Source of the DNA: Oreocharis arfaki
Lineage: Eukaryota; Chordata; Aves; Passeriformes; Paramythiidae
DNA length: 64,000 nt
Assembly (NCBI GenBank): GCA_013398015.1
Contig: VZRR01007600.1
Coordinates: forward strand, 124,001-188,000
Reading direction: 5' to 3'
Made by a program: the position numbers and the translations under genes. Positions within the stretch are counted from its first letter, which is position 1. Every line of letters starts with the position of its first letter. Shown here piece after piece: positions 62,115 to 64,000 of this stretch. The notes beneath the pieces are model-generated. The model searched no databases and was not told the DNA's origin. It saw only the letters and a list, made by a program, of their open reading frames with translations.

Positions 62115-64000
62115 AATCCCAACTGCTTCTGTTTCAAACAACTTTGTGCAGAGAAGTCAGGCCAGGCAATGGAATTCTGCATCTGCACCAGGTGTTTACC
62201 CCAAATAATAGAGGTGAAAAGGTGAATAGCAGAGCACACCTGGACTGCTACACCAATTAAGCCTCTCTTGAAAAGGAATCCAAAACAACAGAAGTTGGAT
62301 ACTACAAAATATGCTTGTCAGAGGTATTTCATTACACTTGGCTTTCTTCTTGGGCTGGGGTCCAGGAATATCAGCACAGCCTTTCTTCTTTTCAAGAAAC
62401 AAGTTGCTTGAATAAGATGCACCTTGTGCACTGCATTGAAACAGACGATCACTAATCTTGACTTTTTTTTTGCTGTTCTGATCTCTCTTCCCTGAATTAA
62501 ATAAAGTATTTTTTTCCCAATTTTTATCAGAAGCCTGAAAACCTCCGAATTCCAAACAAAAATCTCACAAAAGGCAGAAAGACCTTTTCTTGGTAGTTCA
62601 GGGATTGCACCTCACTTCATGATGTGCACCAAGGAGTGTACAAAAACCCTAAGACAAGCATAGACCCACTGAAAAATGGTAAGAGTAAAGTCTAGTCTCT
62701 ACTGAAGCTCAGCTCAGGAATTTTTACTGTACACTGTGGGAAAGGTAGGACAGAGATACTCAAAGAAATCCCCATTCCCATCGAGAAGTAAAAGACTTTT
62801 CTTTCAGAAAAAAGTCTGTATCTAAATACTTTAAAATTACTCCTTTGATACGCCCTTTGACTGCTTCCCTATCCCAGAGGAAAATTCTCATGCCTTTTTA
62901 TTCTCGTCACCACATTCACCACCTTTGACTTTGATCACATGTAATGGCAATGATCTGGTGAGAATTGACTTCAACAAATACTCAGAGAGGGTAATTTAAA
63001 TAAATACAGTATTTATGTCTTTGTGACTCAGAATCACGAGAATTTAATATGTAGCTCCTTCATTAGCAGTGGCCCATGTGGAAGATGGTGCTGTGTTTTG
63101 CTTTTTAGATGACATAAAGCGGCTTCTGGAAAACACAGGTTTATTTGGGAAACTTCCAGCACTGTCACACCTTGCCAGGCAGATTAACATCTATGAAAGG
63201 TACTTCTAACCTCTGTCGTAATCTCTCCTTTGCAAGGGATACCCAAAGGAGACCATGGCATTTTCACAGAGGCTACCACAGAGGCCACAAATTCAACTGT
63301 AGTCCTGGATGTATCCGATTCAGCGTTCAAAGCCAGTCTAGACACACTTTAGATGTTGAGCACAGCCGTATCTGCCACCTTCCCAAAGCAGGGGACGTCT
63401 TTCTCTCCAATATTCACTTGCTCACAGAAGAGCCTGTGACCCTGGGTGTAGACTGATGTCTGGCCAGAGTGCATTTAGCGGCTCTGAGCCAGGAGGGCAG
63501 CTGGTCACACACTCCTTCAGGTCTCTGAGCTGTCCTGACCCAGCCCTTACTTTTGTTGCCCTCAGCCAGTTTATCAGCCAGATCTGTTCACCAGTCTGGC
63601 TCACCGGTTGTGCCTGCCAAGTGGGCAAGAACAGAGGTTCTCACAGCAACCCTTGTGAGCTTTAGCTGGTGTTTCCTTTCGTCTCCATAGCACTTTACAG
63701 CTTCTAAATATTATATTCATGTTAGATCATGAAAGTTGAATGTTCCCTCTGCTACTTAAACAGCAATTTAAGAGAGCAGCTTGAAGCACTATGCCTCATA
63801 AAAATGGAGCTTGTCATGAAGGAGAAGGCCAAAACACTGTAAGCTGTAATCGTTCCGAGAAAATGTTGCTGAAAGATACATAATCCAAAGTGACATTTGA
63901 AGTTCTTGTCATGGAGTATTTGATCATAAAAAAAAAATTATTATTTCTAAGGTCTATTTTCACATCAGTGCACTACACATCCTGTCAGAACAAACAGTGC

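Larger units (their letters stand above)
53495..64000. other. Distal intergenic sequence, weak exon-like signals only
   Basis: No gene is recognised up to the right edge, and no part of TBK1, the expected upstream neighbour of RASSF3, is seen. The stretch contains the T-rich tract at 57061, the candidate exon at 58107-58206, a MIR-like relic at 59275-59380, a GC-richer block with overlapping ORFs at 60219-60851 and a lysine-rich minus-strand segment at 62338-62491. The right-most kilobase is unremarkable. Confidence 0.45.

Noticed and set aside
1..64000. CRISPR arrays, operons, prophage, intact endogenous retroviruses or a defence-type gene cluster
   Set aside because: None is present. The window is vertebrate intron and intergenic DNA, with no regularly spaced repeats, no LTR pairs that I can recognise and no clustered ORFs.

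Overview
The window looks like nuclear DNA of a bird, a draft-assembly scaffold with one ambiguous base at 12234. The evidence is a long CR1 retrotransposon copy with chicken-type sequence, shorter and much older CR1 relics, a few MIR-like SINE relics, very low repeat density otherwise, one sharp CpG island in AT-rich sequence, and spliceosomal signals (GTAAGT donors). There are no operons, no bacterial genes, and no CRISPR, phage or plasmid features. Almost all open reading frames in six frames are chance ORFs shorter than 170 codons.

The only gene I can name is RASSF3, on the minus strand. Its first coding exon (12060-12188) sits in the CpG island at about 11640-12480. It encodes the conserved RASSF1C/RASSF3/RASSF5C-type N-terminus and ends in a perfect GTAAGT donor. 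The later exons, which encode the Ras-association and SARAH domains, are not visible. Positions 1-12059 are therefore read as the 5' part of a long intron 1, with the rest of the gene beyond the left edge. This intron holds a degraded CR1 copy of about 1.1 kb (4963-6060).

From about 12.5 kb to 64 kb I find no recognisable protein-coding gene. This fits the intergenic space upstream of RASSF3; in mammals the upstream neighbour is TBK1, which would lie past the right edge if synteny holds. The stretch contains a second small CpG-rich patch (12600-12745) that could support divergent transcription and a young CR1 fragment (34980-35210). It also contains two ancient CR1-like relics (46855-47765 and 49920-50350), three MIR-like relics, several simple repeats, small tandem duplications, and a perfect 18-bp-arm palindrome at 45568-45605.

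A few places have exon-like grammar without a recognised protein. The best is a possible minus-strand first exon at 53254-53494 (GCCATGG Kozak, 40 open codons, G|GTAAGT donor). Weaker ones are a plus-strand 100-bp exon at 58107-58206, a lysine-rich minus-strand segment at 62338-62491, and an 83-bp cassette in the RASSF3 intron at 4093-4175. These are leads for RNA-seq, not gene calls. I found no convincing new biological system in this window.
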